32,128 bases of DNA from JAZSMJ01 sp045535815 (lineage in GTDB: Bacteria > Bacillota > Clostridia > Oscillospirales > CAG-272): contig JAZSMJ010000065.1 in assembly GCA_045535815.1 (NCBI GenBank), positions 1-32,128 of the forward strand. Direction: 5' to 3'. Position numbers and translations under genes: made by a program. Shown here one piece after another: positions 1-7,633 of the stretch (within the stretch, counting starts at the first letter, position 1; the number at the start of each line of letters is the position of its first letter). Under the pieces are notes generated by a model. That model saw only the letters and a list, made by a program, of their open reading frames with translations, searched no databases and was not told the origin of the DNA.

Positions 1-461
1 AGATCCCGCGCATCGACAAGATCGTTGTTAACGTTGGTGCAGGTGACGCAAAGGATAACACAAAGGTAATTGATACTATCATAAATGAAGTAACACTTAT
101 CACAGGTCAGAAGGCAGTTCCGACATACGCAAAGAAGTCGGTAGCTAACTTCAAGCTCAGAGAAGGTATGAAGATAGGCGTTAAGGTAACACTTCGCGGC
201 GAAAAGATGTACGAATTCATGGACAGACTTTTCAACTTCTCTCTTCCCAGAGTTCGTGACTTTAAGGGAATCAATCCCGACGCATTCGACGGCAGAGGAA
301 ACTATTCACTTGGTCTCAAGGAACAGCTTATATTCCCTGAAATCGAATACGACAAAATTGACAAGATCCGCGGTATGGATATCGCATTCGTAACGACAGC
401 AAACACAGACGAAGAAGCAAGAGAGCTTCTCAGACTGATGGGCGCACCGTTTGCGAAATAA
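1..461 (+). CDS. rplE: 50S ribosomal protein L5 (5' end outside window)
   Basis: L5 is a large-subunit protein that binds 5S rRNA and contacts tRNA in the P site. The reading frame is open from the window edge (first full codon at position 3) to the TAA at 459-461, giving 152 residues; about 25 N-terminal residues are missing compared with the usual ~180. Family-typical stretches are seen: IDKIVVNVGAGDA near the start, GQKAVPTYAKKS, FKLREGMKIGVKVTLRG and DIAFVTTANTDEEARELL at the C-terminus. It is followed after 19 bp by rpsN, the normal spc-operon order. The annotation is secure apart from the missing start. Confidence 0.97.
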   Translation, partial: IPRIDKIVVNVGAGDAKDNTKVIDTIINEVTLITGQKAVPTYAKKSVANFKLREGMKIGVKVTLRGEKMYEFMDRLFNFSLPRVRDFKGINPDAFDGRGNYSLGLKEQLIFPEIEYDKIDKIRGMDIAFVTTANTDEEARELLRLMGAPFAK

Positions 462-480
462 TCAGAGGAGGTAGAATAAT

Positions 481-666
481 ATGGCAAAGAAGGCAATGGT
501 TCTCAAGCAGCAGAAGACACAGAAGTTTTCTACAAGAGAATATACCAGATGTAAGATCTGCGGCCGTCCTCACGCTTATCTGCGTAAGTTCGGTATCTGC
601 CGTATCTGCTTCCGCGAACTCGCATACAAGGGACAGATACCCGGAGTAAAGAAAGCATCTTGGTAA
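481..666 (+). CDS. rpsN: 30S ribosomal protein S14, zinc-binding type (S14 type Z)
   Basis: Small-subunit head protein. At 61 residues it is the short zinc-binding form. Two CxxC pairs, C24/C27 in CKICGRPH and C40/C43 in CRICFREL, form the zinc site. The start ATG is preceded by GAGGAGG at about 465-471. Downstream lies an unusually long 248-bp gap before rpsH, filled with repeats, whereas spc-operon genes are normally 15-30 bp apart. Confidence 0.97.
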   Translation: MAKKAMVLKQQKTQKFSTREYTRCKICGRPHAYLRKFGICRICFRELAYKGQIPGVKKASW

Positions 667-722
667 GCTCCAAGCTTAACCGGCAGGAACTTGACGAAAT
701 TTGATTCAGCATTGATCGTTAT

Positions 723-862
723 ACTAACAATGTTAGCAAGTTTTGCGCAAGCAAAACTTGTAAACGGTAAACCGAAGGTTTTTCATAACTAACAATGTTA
801 GGAAGTTTTGCGCCAGCAAAACTTGTAAACGATAAAATGCGGAGCATTTTTTCGTAGTTTAC
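723..862 (+). repeat. Two tandem copies of a hairpin-rich intergenic repeat between rpsN and rpsH
   Basis: The 248-bp rpsN-rpsH gap has no gene. It holds two near-identical units. Each begins with the near-palindrome ctaacaatgttag (724-736 and 789-801). A hairpin follows: 737-760 is a perfect 10-bp stem with a GCAA tetraloop, and 803-824 is a 9-bp stem with a GCCA loop. Then comes TAAACG(G/A)TAAA and a second, unit-specific hairpin (769-781 and 834-850). In the second unit the last hairpin extends into a larger inverted repeat, GTAAAC at 825-830 with GTTTAC at 857-862. A small GCCGGA/TCCGGC hairpin sits just before the rpsH ribosome site. The element looks like a MITE- or REP-like intergenic repeat tolerated within the operon; its mobility is not shown. 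Confidence 0.8.
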
Positions 863-914
863 CACCGGTACCAAGCCGGATAATCCGGCAACTGCATAAA
901 GGAGGAAAATAAAT

Positions 915-1310
915 ATGCAAATGTCAGACGTAATTGCTGATATGCTCACGCGTATCAGAAACGCAAACAACGCAAAGCATGAAACCGTAGATGTACCTGC
1001 GTCCAACATGAAGAAGGCTATCGCTGATATTCTCGTTGAAGAAGGCTACGTAAAGGGCTATCAGGTAATCGAAGACGGCAAGCAGGGTGTGATCAGAATC
1101 ACGCTTAAGGACATGGGCAAGCAGAAGGTTATTCAGGGCCTCAGAAGAGTTTCCAAGCCCGGCCTTCGTATCTACTCTAACTGCGAAGATATGCCCAAGG
1201 TTATGAACGGCCTCGGAATCGCGATCGTATCTACCCCCAAGGGTGTTATGACCGATAAGAAGGCAAGAAAAGAACACGTTGGCGGCGAAGTTCTCGCCTT
1301 CGTATGGTAA
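915..1310 (+). CDS. rpsH: 30S ribosomal protein S8
   Basis: S8 binds the central domain of 16S rRNA early in 30S assembly; in E. coli it also represses spc-operon translation. The product is 131 residues, the usual length. It starts with the typical MQMSDVIADMLTRIRNAN and ends with the conserved GVMTDKKARKEHVGGEVLAFVW. A strong AAAGGAGG lies at about 898-905, 9 bp before the ATG. The repeat-filled gap lies upstream, so its translation must initiate independently of rpsN. Confidence 0.97.
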   Translation: MQMSDVIADMLTRIRNANNAKHETVDVPASNMKKAIADILVEEGYVKGYQVIEDGKQGVIRITLKDMGKQKVIQGLRRVSKPGLRIYSNCEDMPKVMNGLGIAIVSTPKGVMTDKKARKEHVGGEVLAFVW

Positions 1311-1326
1311 TTAAGGAGGAACAGAC

Positions 1327-1866
1327 ATGTCAAGAATTGGTAGAATGCCGATAACTGTTCCCGCCGGAGTTGACGTAAGCATTGCAGACGGCAACGTAGT
1401 TACCGTAAAGGGCCCTCTGGGAACATTAACAAAGCAGCTCAGCGCTGAAATGACAATCAAGCAGGAGGGTGCTGTTATTACAGTTGAAAGACCTTCCGAA
1501 GAAAAGAATCACAAGGCACTTCACGGCCTTACAAGAACCCTTCTCAACAACATGATCGAGGGTGTAAAGAACGGTTACTCCAAGACACTCGATATCGTCG
1601 GTGTTGGTTACAGAGCAACCAAGAGCGGTAAGACTCTTACCCTCAACCTCGGTTACTCTCACCCGATCACATTTGAGGAAGAGAACGGCATAACATTTGA
1701 CCTTCCCAACTCAAACCAGATCATCGTCAAGGGTTACGACAAGCAGGTAGTAGGACAGATCGCAGCTCAGATCAGAGAAAAGAGACCTCCCGAACCCTAC
1801 CTTGGCAAGGGCGTTAAGTACAGCACAGAAACAATTCGCCGTAAGTCCGGTAAGGCCGGTAAGTAA
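1327..1866 (+). CDS. rplF: 50S ribosomal protein L6
   Basis: L6 binds 23S rRNA near the sarcin-ricin loop and the factor-binding site. At 179 residues it has the usual length. The N-terminal MSRIGRMPITVPAGV and the C-terminal IREKRPPEPYLGKGVKY with a basic tail are diagnostic. The start is preceded by AAGGAGG at about 1313-1319. It lies 16 bp after rpsH and 18 bp before rplR. Confidence 0.97.
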   Translation: MSRIGRMPITVPAGVDVSIADGNVVTVKGPLGTLTKQLSAEMTIKQEGAVITVERPSEEKNHKALHGLTRTLLNNMIEGVKNGYSKTLDIVGVGYRATKSGKTLTLNLGYSHPITFEEENGITFDLPNSNQIIVKGYDKQVVGQIAAQIREKRPPEPYLGKGVKYSTETIRRKSGKAGK

Positions 1867-1884
1867 TGAAAGGAGTGGAGTTGC

Positions 1885-2244
1885 ATGATTTCAAGAAAAG
1901 ACAGCAATAAGCAGCGTCTTAAGAGACATAAGAGAGTCAGAGCAAAGATTTCCGGTACACCCGAAACTCCTCGTCTCTGCGTATATCGCTCTAACAGCAA
2001 CATCTATGCACAGATCATAGACGACGTTAAGGGCGTAACACTTGCATCCGCTTCAACTCTCGAAAAGGATTTCGAGGGAATCGGCAGCAATAAGGAAGCA
2101 GCACGCAAGGTAGGTAAGGCAATCGCCGAAAAAGCTATCAAGGCGGGCATTGAAACAGTTGTATTTGACCGTGGCGGTTACGTTTATCACGGAAGAGTAC
2201 AGGAACTTGCAGAGGGCGCCCGTGAAGGCGGACTCAAATTCTGA
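1885..2244 (+). CDS. rplR: 50S ribosomal protein L18
   Basis: L18 helps attach 5S rRNA to the large subunit together with L5. The product is 119 residues with a basic N-terminus (KDSNKQRLKRHKRVRAKISG), the conserved RLCVYRSNSNIYAQIIDD block, and a C-terminal YHGRVQELAEGAREGGLKF. An AAGGAGTGGAG ribosome site lies upstream of the ATG. Confidence 0.97.
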   Translation: MISRKDSNKQRLKRHKRVRAKISGTPETPRLCVYRSNSNIYAQIIDDVKGVTLASASTLEKDFEGIGSNKEAARKVGKAIAEKAIKAGIETVVFDRGGYVYHGRVQELAEGAREGGLKF

Positions 2245-2264
2245 TAGCAGGAGGTATAGTAAGA

Positions 2265-2768
2265 ATGGCACAGAGAATTAACGCGTCAGAGCTTGAGCTT
2301 CAGGAAAAACTCGTTGCTATCAACCGTGTATCCAAAACCGTAAAGGGTGGACGTATAGCACGTTTCACAGCGATCATGATCGTTGGAGACGGAGCAGGTC
2401 ACGTAGGTTACGGACTTGGTAAGGCGGCAGAAGTACCGGATGCTATCCGCAAGGGCATTGAAGACGCTAAGAAAAATATGATAACAGTATCTCTCAAGGG
2501 AAATACCATACCGCACGAAGTAATCGGTAATTTCGGAGCTGGAAGCGTTCTGCTTAAGCCGGCACCCGAAGGAACCGGAGTTATCGCAGGCGGAACAGTC
2601 AGAGCCGTTGTAGAGATGGCGGGTATAAAGAACATCAGAACAAAGTGTCTGCGTTCCAACAACCCGACAAACGTTGTAAAGGCTACGTTCGAAGGACTTA
2701 AAGAACTGCGTACAGCTGACGAGATTGCAAAAATGCGCAATATCGACGTTGCTGCAGTAAAGAACTAA
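2265..2768 (+). CDS. rpsE: 30S ribosomal protein S5
   Basis: S5 takes part in decoding accuracy and lines the mRNA entry channel. The product is 167 residues. Conserved blocks are VAINRVSKTVKGGRIARF (the site of spectinomycin-resistance substitutions in other species), GDGAGHVGYGLGKAAEVPDA and GTGVIAGGTVRAVVEMAGI. A GGAGG site (2250-2254) precedes the ATG. It is followed by rpmD after 13 bp. Confidence 0.97.
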   Translation: MAQRINASELELQEKLVAINRVSKTVKGGRIARFTAIMIVGDGAGHVGYGLGKAAEVPDAIRKGIEDAKKNMITVSLKGNTIPHEVIGNFGAGSVLLKPAPEGTGVIAGGTVRAVVEMAGIKNIRTKCLRSNNPTNVVKATFEGLKELRTADEIAKMRNIDVAAVKN

Positions 2769-2781
2769 GGAGGCAGGCGCA

Positions 2782-2961
2782 ATGAGTAAGATTAAAGTAA
2801 CGCTTGTTAAAAGCCTTATCGGCACAAAGCCGAATCAGAAGCTCACAGCAGAGTCTCTCGGTCTCAAGAAGATCGGCGACGCTATAGAGCATGAAGACAC
2901 ACCGGTACTTGCCGGAAAAATCAAGATTTTATCCCATCTTGTAAAAACAGAAAACGTTTAA
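2782..2961 (+). CDS. rpmD: 50S ribosomal protein L30
   Basis: Translation from ATG 2782 to TAA 2959-2961 gives 59 residues, beginning MSKIKVTLVKSLIG and containing the L30 signature region KPNQKLTAESLGLKKIG. The length and the position between rpsE and rplO match the family. An AAGGAGG ribosome site (2767-2773) overlaps the rpsE stop. It is short enough to be missed by length cut-offs. Confidence 0.95.
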   Translation: MSKIKVTLVKSLIGTKPNQKLTAESLGLKKIGDAIEHEDTPVLAGKIKILSHLVKTENV

Positions 2962-3022
2962 GCAGGATTGACCGTATTTGTAATATTTACAGACGGAAAT
3001 TACAAAAAAAGGAGGAAACCAA

Positions 3023-3463
3023 ATGAAGCTCCATGAACTCAGCCCGGCTGAAGGATCCGTTAAGCCGTCTTGGCGCAAAGGAAGAGGTCCGGGTTCAGGT
3101 AACGGTAAAACAGCAGGCAAAGGACATAAAGGTCAGAACGCACGCTCAGGCGGCGGAGTAAGACCCGGTTTCGAAGGCGGTCAGATCCCGCTCTACAGAA
3201 GACTTCCCAAGAGAGGATTTAATAATATCTTTTCAAAGAATTATTCCATAGTAAACCTTTCTGCTCTCAACGTCTTTGACGACGGTGCGGTTGTTGATAT
3301 CGCAGCTTTGATCGAGAAGGGATTCGTACGCAATGCGCACTACGATCTCAAGATTCTCGGCAATGGCGAACTTACCAAAAAAATAACTGTGAAAGCATCT
3401 GTCTTCTCGGCGGCAGCCAAAGAAAAGATAGAGGCTGCAGGCGGAAAGGCAGAGGTGGTATAA
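3023..3463 (+). CDS. rplO: 50S ribosomal protein L15
   Basis: L15 is a late-assembly 23S rRNA-binding protein. The product is 146 residues with the glycine-rich, basic N-terminal extension typical of the family (WRKGRGPGSGNGKTAGKGHKG) followed by GFEGGQIPLYRRLPKRGF. AAAGGAGGAAA lies just upstream of the ATG. The stop is one base before the secY start, so the two are probably translationally coupled. Confidence 0.97.
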   Translation: MKLHELSPAEGSVKPSWRKGRGPGSGNGKTAGKGHKGQNARSGGGVRPGFEGGQIPLYRRLPKRGFNNIFSKNYSIVNLSALNVFDDGAVVDIAALIEKGFVRNAHYDLKILGNGELTKKITVKASVFSAAAKEKIEAAGGKAEVV

Positions 3464-3464
3464 G

Positions 3465-4751
3465 GTGCTGAAGACACTGAGAAACGCATGGGCTATCCCG
3501 GAACTCAGAAGCAAGCTTATTTTCACGGTATTCATACTGATCCTTTACAGATTCGGAGCAGTAGTACCGGTTCCGTTCGTTAGCTCTGATATGCTCAACC
3601 TTATCATGTCAAGCGGAGACGGTTCGATATTCCAGTATCTGAACATTCTCTCCGGTGAAGCTTTCTCAAGAGCAACACTGTTCGCACTTTCTATCTCACC
3701 GTATATCACATCATCCATCGTAATGCAGCTCCTTACCATCGCTATTCCTGCTCTCGAAAGACTGCAGAAGGCAGGCGAGGAAGGTAAGAAGAAGATAACA
3801 CAGATCACCCGTTACGTAACGGTTGCTCTCGCACTTATCACTGCATTCGGTTACTACATGTATATGAGAGCTAACAACGTTCTCGTTGACAAGGGTATCT
3901 TCGCAGCAATCGTTATTATCGTTTGTTACTGCGCAGGTGCGGCTCTTATCATGTGGCTCGCAGAAAAAATCAATGAAAACGGAATTGGAAACGGTATTTC
4001 ACTTATACTCTTCGTAAATATCGTATCCAGCGCTCCTACTATAGTAGGCGCTCTTATTGAGTACGTTAAGTCAGGAGCATGGGGAATCGTTGCTGCTGAA
4101 GCGATCCTTATAATCGCTCTCGTAATAGTAACGTTCGTCGTATTTATGACAAACAGCGAAAGAAGAATTCCCGTTCAGTACGCAAAGAAGGTAGTCGGAC
4201 GCAAGATGTACGGCGGACAGAGCTCCAATCTTCCGATCAAGCTCAATATGTCCGGAGTTATGCCTATAATCTTCGCTAACTCCATCGTAGCACTTCCCGC
4301 AACAATAGGATATCTCTTCGCCACACCGGCAGAAGGATCATTCTGGGCAGGCGTGCTTAACTTCTTCAGCTACAGCTCACCCTTCTATGCAATACTGTTC
4401 TTCGTTCTGATTATAGCATTTGCATACTTCTATATAGCAATTTCGTTCAACCCGGTAGAGGTTTCCAACAACCTCAAGAAGAACGGTGGATTCGTCCCCG
4501 GTATCAGACCCGGTAAGCCTACGTCGGACTACATCACAAAGATACTCAACAGAATCACTCTCATCGGTGCTCTGTTCCTCGGTATCATTGCAGTATTCCC
4601 GCTTATAGCTAATATGGTAACAGGAAGCCAGCTCGGAAGCATCGCTTTCGGAGGATCTTCACTTCTTATCGTAGTAGGCGTTGCACTTGAAACAGTACGC
4701 GAAATCGAAGCACAGATGACCTTCCGTCATTACAAGGGCTTCCTTGAATAA
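3465..4751 (+). CDS. secY: Preprotein translocase subunit SecY
   Basis: SecY forms the channel of the Sec translocon in the cytoplasmic membrane. The product is 428 residues with about ten membrane segments. Conserved features are the start LKTLRNAWAIPELRSKLIFT, the plug/TM2 region with SPYITSSIVMQLL, the cytoplasmic loop YGGQSSNLPIKLNMSGVMPIIFA, and the C5 loop FVPGIRPGKPTSDYI. The start codon is GTG, one base after the rplO stop; the Shine-Dalgarno-like purine run lies inside the end of rplO. This favours coupled translation. Confidence 0.97.
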   Translation: MLKTLRNAWAIPELRSKLIFTVFILILYRFGAVVPVPFVSSDMLNLIMSSGDGSIFQYLNILSGEAFSRATLFALSISPYITSSIVMQLLTIAIPALERLQKAGEEGKKKITQITRYVTVALALITAFGYYMYMRANNVLVDKGIFAAIVIIVCYCAGAALIMWLAEKINENGIGNGISLILFVNIVSSAPTIVGALIEYVKSGAWGIVAAEAILIIALVIVTFVVFMTNSERRIPVQYAKKVVGRKMYGGQSSNLPIKLNMSGVMPIIFANSIVALPATIGYLFATPAEGSFWAGVLNFFSYSSPFYAILFFVLIIAFAYFYIAISFNPVEVSNNLKKNGGFVPGIRPGKPTSDYITKILNRITLIGALFLGIIAVFPLIANMVTGSQLGSIAFGGSSLLIVVGVALETVREIEAQMTFRHYKGFLE

Positions 4752-4767
4752 TATAGGAGATAACTAT

Positions 4768-5400
4768 ATGAAGATAATTTTTCTCGGAGCGCCCGGAGCC
4801 GGAAAGGGAACGCAGGCAGAGGTAGTAAGCGAAAAGCTTGCTATCCCGACCATCTCTACCGGAAACATTATCCGTGAGGCTATCAAAAACGGTACCGAAA
4901 TGGGTAATGCGGCGCGTGCATATACCGAAGCGGGAAATCTTGTTCCCGATGACGTCGTTGTTGGAATCATACGCGAAAGACTCGTACAGGATGACTGCAA
5001 AAACGGTTTTATTCTCGACGGCTTCCCCAGAACAGTGCCGCAGGCACAGGCTCTTGAGGATATGGGAATCGAACCGGATATGGTAATAAGCATAGAAGTT
5101 CCGGATGAAAAAATAGTCGAGCGTATGAGCGGAAGACGTGCTTGTCTCAAGTGCGGAGCTACCTATCATACACAGTACAAACCGTCTTCAGACGGAGTAC
5201 ATTGCGACAAATGCGGTGAGGAGCTTACGGTACGCCGTGACGATCTCCCCGAGGTCGTTCTCAGCAGACTGCAGGTCTACCATGAAACGACCGAACCGCT
5301 TAAAGAATTCTATGGCAAAAGAGGAAAGCTCAAGACCGTTATAGGACAGGAAGAAGTAACGGATACGACGAGACTTACTCTTGAGGCAATAGGCAGATAA
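4768..5400 (+). CDS. adk: Adenylate kinase (zinc-lid type)
   Basis: Catalyses ATP + AMP to 2 ADP. The product is 210 residues. The P-loop is GAPGAGKGT at 7-15. The LID domain carries four cysteines, C126, C129, C146 and C149 (CLKCG and CDKCG), forming a structural zinc site as in many Gram-positive kinases. DGFPRT near residue 84 is the conserved nucleotide-binding motif. I chose ATG 4768 because ATAGGAGA lies 7 bp before it; an in-frame TTG at 4744 overlaps the secY stop and adds residues unlike the family. The secY-adk-map order is classical. Confidence 0.97.
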   Translation: MKIIFLGAPGAGKGTQAEVVSEKLAIPTISTGNIIREAIKNGTEMGNAARAYTEAGNLVPDDVVVGIIRERLVQDDCKNGFILDGFPRTVPQAQALEDMGIEPDMVISIEVPDEKIVERMSGRRACLKCGATYHTQYKPSSDGVHCDKCGEELTVRRDDLPEVVLSRLQVYHETTEPLKEFYGKRGKLKTVIGQEEVTDTTRLTLEAIGR

Positions 5401-5403
5401 TTT

Positions 5404-6159
5404 ATGATACAGCTAAAAAACAAAACGCAGATGCTTGCCATGCGCGATGCCGGAAGGATTGCCGGCGGAGCGCTTAGGCTGGCTGGCGAATCAATAGAAG
5501 CGGGAATGTCCACCAAGCATCTTGATGACATTATCCGCAAATATATCGAAAAGCATCGTGCCACCCCGTCATTCTTAGGATATGGCGGATTCCCGGGAAG
5601 CGCCTGTATCAGTCTCAATAATGAGATAATACACGGCATCCCTTCAAAAGATAAGATCCTGCGCGAGGGTGATATAGTCAAGGTCGACGTAGGAGCTTAT
5701 TATAAGGGAGTTCACGGTGATACAGCTAATACGTTTACGGTAGGAGATCCGGGTGAAGAAGCAAGGAAGCTGATAGAGGTGACCAAGCAGTCCTTCTGGC
5801 GCGGAATTGAAAAGCTTGTGCCCGGCAATCGAATGGGAGATCTCGGATATGAGATCCAAAGCTACGTTGAATCCTTCGGATACAGCGTCGTGCGTAAATA
5901 TATCGGTCACGGCGTAGGAGAGGAGCTTCATGAATCACCTGACGTTCCCAACTACGGCAGAGCCGGTCACGGCGTCAGATTCTGCGAGGGAATGACGATA
6001 GCTATAGAGCCTATGGTAAACGCAGGCACGCACGAGGTGCGTGAGCTTGACGATGACTGGACGGTAGTAACAGCGGACGGAAAACTATCTGCTCATTACG
6101 AACATACGGTAGCGTTAACGGATAACGGAGTAGTTGTTCTGACGCTTCCTGAGGATTAA
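5404..6159 (+). CDS. map: Methionine aminopeptidase, type I
   Basis: Removes the N-terminal methionine from nascent proteins. The product is 251 residues. The five metal ligands of the pita-bread fold are visible: D95 (VDVGAYY), D106 (HGDTANTF), H169 (YIGHGVG), E202 (IEPMV) and E233 (YEHTVAL). The substrate-side histidine H77 is in IIHGIP. It starts 3 bp after the adk stop with only a weak ribosome site, which suggests coupling to adk translation. Confidence 0.96.
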   Translation: MIQLKNKTQMLAMRDAGRIAGGALRLAGESIEAGMSTKHLDDIIRKYIEKHRATPSFLGYGGFPGSACISLNNEIIHGIPSKDKILREGDIVKVDVGAYYKGVHGDTANTFTVGDPGEEARKLIEVTKQSFWRGIEKLVPGNRMGDLGYEIQSYVESFGYSVVRKYIGHGVGEELHESPDVPNYGRAGHGVRFCEGMTIAIEPMVNAGTHEVRELDDDWTVVTADGKLSAHYEHTVALTDNGVVVLTLPED

Positions 6160-6161
6160 AG

Positions 6162-6431
6162 ATGAAGCTGTCGGATGATGTAATAAGCGTCGGAAGCGTG
6201 GTGGTGTCAACTGCCGGGCGAGACAGCGGAAGGGTCTTTATAGTGGTGGAGCTTGTCTCTGAGGGCTACGTTAAAATAGCCGACGGAAAGCTTCGCAAAA
6301 CAGATAAACCGAAACTGAAAAAGACAAAGCATTTGCTTCTTCTTAAAACAGAGGCAGCATCGCCTGCCGATTTTGAGAATAACGGCGCCGTACGCCGCGC
6401 GATAGACAAGGCTTTGTCAGAAGTATCATAA
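6162..6431 (+). CDS. KOW-domain RNA-binding protein (L14e/L6e-like)
   Basis: Small basic protein of 89 residues. The N-terminal half matches the KOW fold: VGSVVVSTAGRDSGRVFIVV is the typical beta-strand plus glycine turn, and a lysine-rich stretch follows (LRKTDKPKLKKTKHLLLL). Proteins of this family lie between map and infA in many Firmicutes and are annotated as KOW-domain or ribosomal L14E-like RNA-binding proteins; the molecular role is not established. Its ATG lies 2 bp after the map stop, so it is co-translated with map. Confidence 0.88.
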   Translation: MKLSDDVISVGSVVVSTAGRDSGRVFIVVELVSEGYVKIADGKLRKTDKPKLKKTKHLLLLKTEAASPADFENNGAVRRAIDKALSEVS

Positions 6432-6448
6432 AATTAGGAGGGATTATT

Positions 6449-6667
6449 CTGCCAAAAGATGATGTAATCGAGTTTGAAGGAGTCGTAATTGAATCGTTGC
6501 CCAATGCAAACTTCAAGGTGCAGCTCCCCAACGGACATATTGTTACAGCACATATTTCCGGAAAACTCAGAATGAATTATATTTGGATACTGCCGGGTGA
6601 TAAGGTAACGGTTGAGGTATCGGTCTACGACCTTACCAAGGGCCGCATAACCTGGCGTGCAAAATAA
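6449..6667 (+). CDS. infA: Translation initiation factor IF-1 with apparent CTG start
   Basis: IF-1 binds the A site of the 30S subunit during initiation. The frame 6449-6667 encodes 72 residues that match IF-1 over their whole length: PKDDVIEFEGVVIESLPNA, then KVQLPNGHIVTAHISGKLRM, then ILPGDKVTVEVSVYDLTKG and RITWRAK. No ATG, GTG or TTG exists near the expected start; the first in-frame ATG lies mid-protein, at about 6570. CTG at 6449 is placed 7 bp after AGGAGG (6436-6441) and gives the family's normal N-terminus. ATT at 6446 is the alternative, but it is only 4 bp from the ribosome site. Most gene finders would miss this gene. Confidence 0.93.
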   Translation: MPKDDVIEFEGVVIESLPNANFKVQLPNGHIVTAHISGKLRMNYIWILPGDKVTVEVSVYDLTKGRITWRAK

Positions 6668-6684
6668 GAAAGGAATGGTGTCAA

Positions 6685-6798
6685 ATGAAGGTTAAACCAT
6701 CCGTAAAGAAGATTTGCGAAAAATGCAAAATCATCAAAAGACATGGAAAAATAATGGTTATATGCGAGAATCCCAAGCATAAACAAAGACAGGGTTAA
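6685..6798 (+). CDS. rpmJ: 50S ribosomal protein L36 (zinc-binding form)
   Basis: The frame encodes 37 residues, MKVKPSVKKICEKCKIIKRH and on to KHKQRQG, the standard bacterial L36 length. Zinc ligands C11, C14, C27 and H32 are all present, so this is the C+ form. The upstream site is AAAGGAATGG. It lies between infA and rpsM as in most Firmicutes. Confidence 0.96.
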   Translation: MKVKPSVKKICEKCKIIKRHGKIMVICENPKHKQRQG

Positions 6799-6819
6799 TA
6801 AAGGAGTGAGTTTTACAGA

Positions 6820-7188
6820 ATGGCTCGTATAGCAGGTGTAGATATACCGAACAACAAGCGTGTTGAAATTGCGCTTACCTATATCTTCGGAATAGGCAGA
6901 ACCAGTGCGAACAACATTTTGGCAAAAACCGGAATCAACCCCGATACTCGTGCCAAGGATCTTACCGAGGACGATATCGCAAAGCTCCGTGATGAAATAG
7001 AAAACAACTACCAGGTAGAGGGTGACCTTCGCCGTGAAGTATCTTTTGATATAAAGAGAATGGTCGAGATCAACTGCTATCGCGGAATTCGTCACAGAAA
7101 GGGCTTGCCGGTTAGAGGTCAGCGCACAAAGACAAATGCGAGAACAAGAAAAGGTCCCGCAAAGACGATCGCTAATAAGAAGAAGTAA
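6820..7188 (+). CDS. rpsM: 30S ribosomal protein S13
   Basis: S13 lies in the 30S head and contacts the P-site tRNA and L5. The product is 122 residues, MARIAGVDIPNNKRVEIALTY, with the helix-two-turn-helix region and the C-terminal arginine-rich tail GIRHRKGLPVRGQRTKTNAR. AAAGGAGTGAG precedes the start. First ribosomal gene of the alpha-operon segment after rpmJ. Confidence 0.97.
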   Translation: MARIAGVDIPNNKRVEIALTYIFGIGRTSANNILAKTGINPDTRAKDLTEDDIAKLRDEIENNYQVEGDLRREVSFDIKRMVEINCYRGIRHRKGLPVRGQRTKTNARTRKGPAKTIANKKK

Positions 7189-7203
7189 AGGAGTGATAAT
7201 CGA

Positions 7204-7602
7204 ATGGCAAAGGCAGGAACTAAGAAAGTTATCAAGAGACGCCGCGAACGTAAGAACGTCGAAAAAGGACAGGCGCACATCAGAGCAACTTTCAATAATA
7301 CTATTGTTACCATTACCGATATGAACGGAAATGCAATTTCGTGGGCATCCGCCGGCGAACTTGGTTTCAAGGGTTCGAGAAAATCAACTCCTTATGCAGC
7401 TCAGATGGCAGCAGAAACAGCCGGAAAGATTGCAACCGATAATGGTATGAAGACTGTAGAAGTATACGTAAAAGGCCCGGGTGCAGGAAGAGAATCCGCA
7501 ATCCGTGCGCTTCAGACAGTCGGACTTGATATAAGCCTTATAAAGGATGTAACCCCTATCCCTCATAATGGCTGCAGACCGCCTAAGAGAAGACGCGTCT
7601 GA
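7204..7602 (+). CDS. rpsK: 30S ribosomal protein S11
   Basis: S11 lines the platform near the E-site mRNA. The product is 132 residues. Conserved blocks are AHIRATFNNTIVTITDMNG, GFKGSRKSTPYAAQMAAE, KGPGAGRESAIRALQ and the C-terminal DVTPIPHNGCRPPKRRRV. An AAAGGAGTGA site precedes the ATG. It lies 15 bp after rpsM. Confidence 0.97.
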   Translation: MAKAGTKKVIKRRRERKNVEKGQAHIRATFNNTIVTITDMNGNAISWASAGELGFKGSRKSTPYAAQMAAETAGKIATDNGMKTVEVYVKGPGAGRESAIRALQTVGLDISLIKDVTPIPHNGCRPPKRRRV

Positions 7603-7633
7603 TTAGAGAATCTAAAAGGAGGAATAAAAGGAT

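Noticed and set aside
4744..4767. Upstream TTG start for adk
   Set aside because: Overlaps secY, adds residues unlike adenylate kinases, and ATG 4768 has a good ribosome site.
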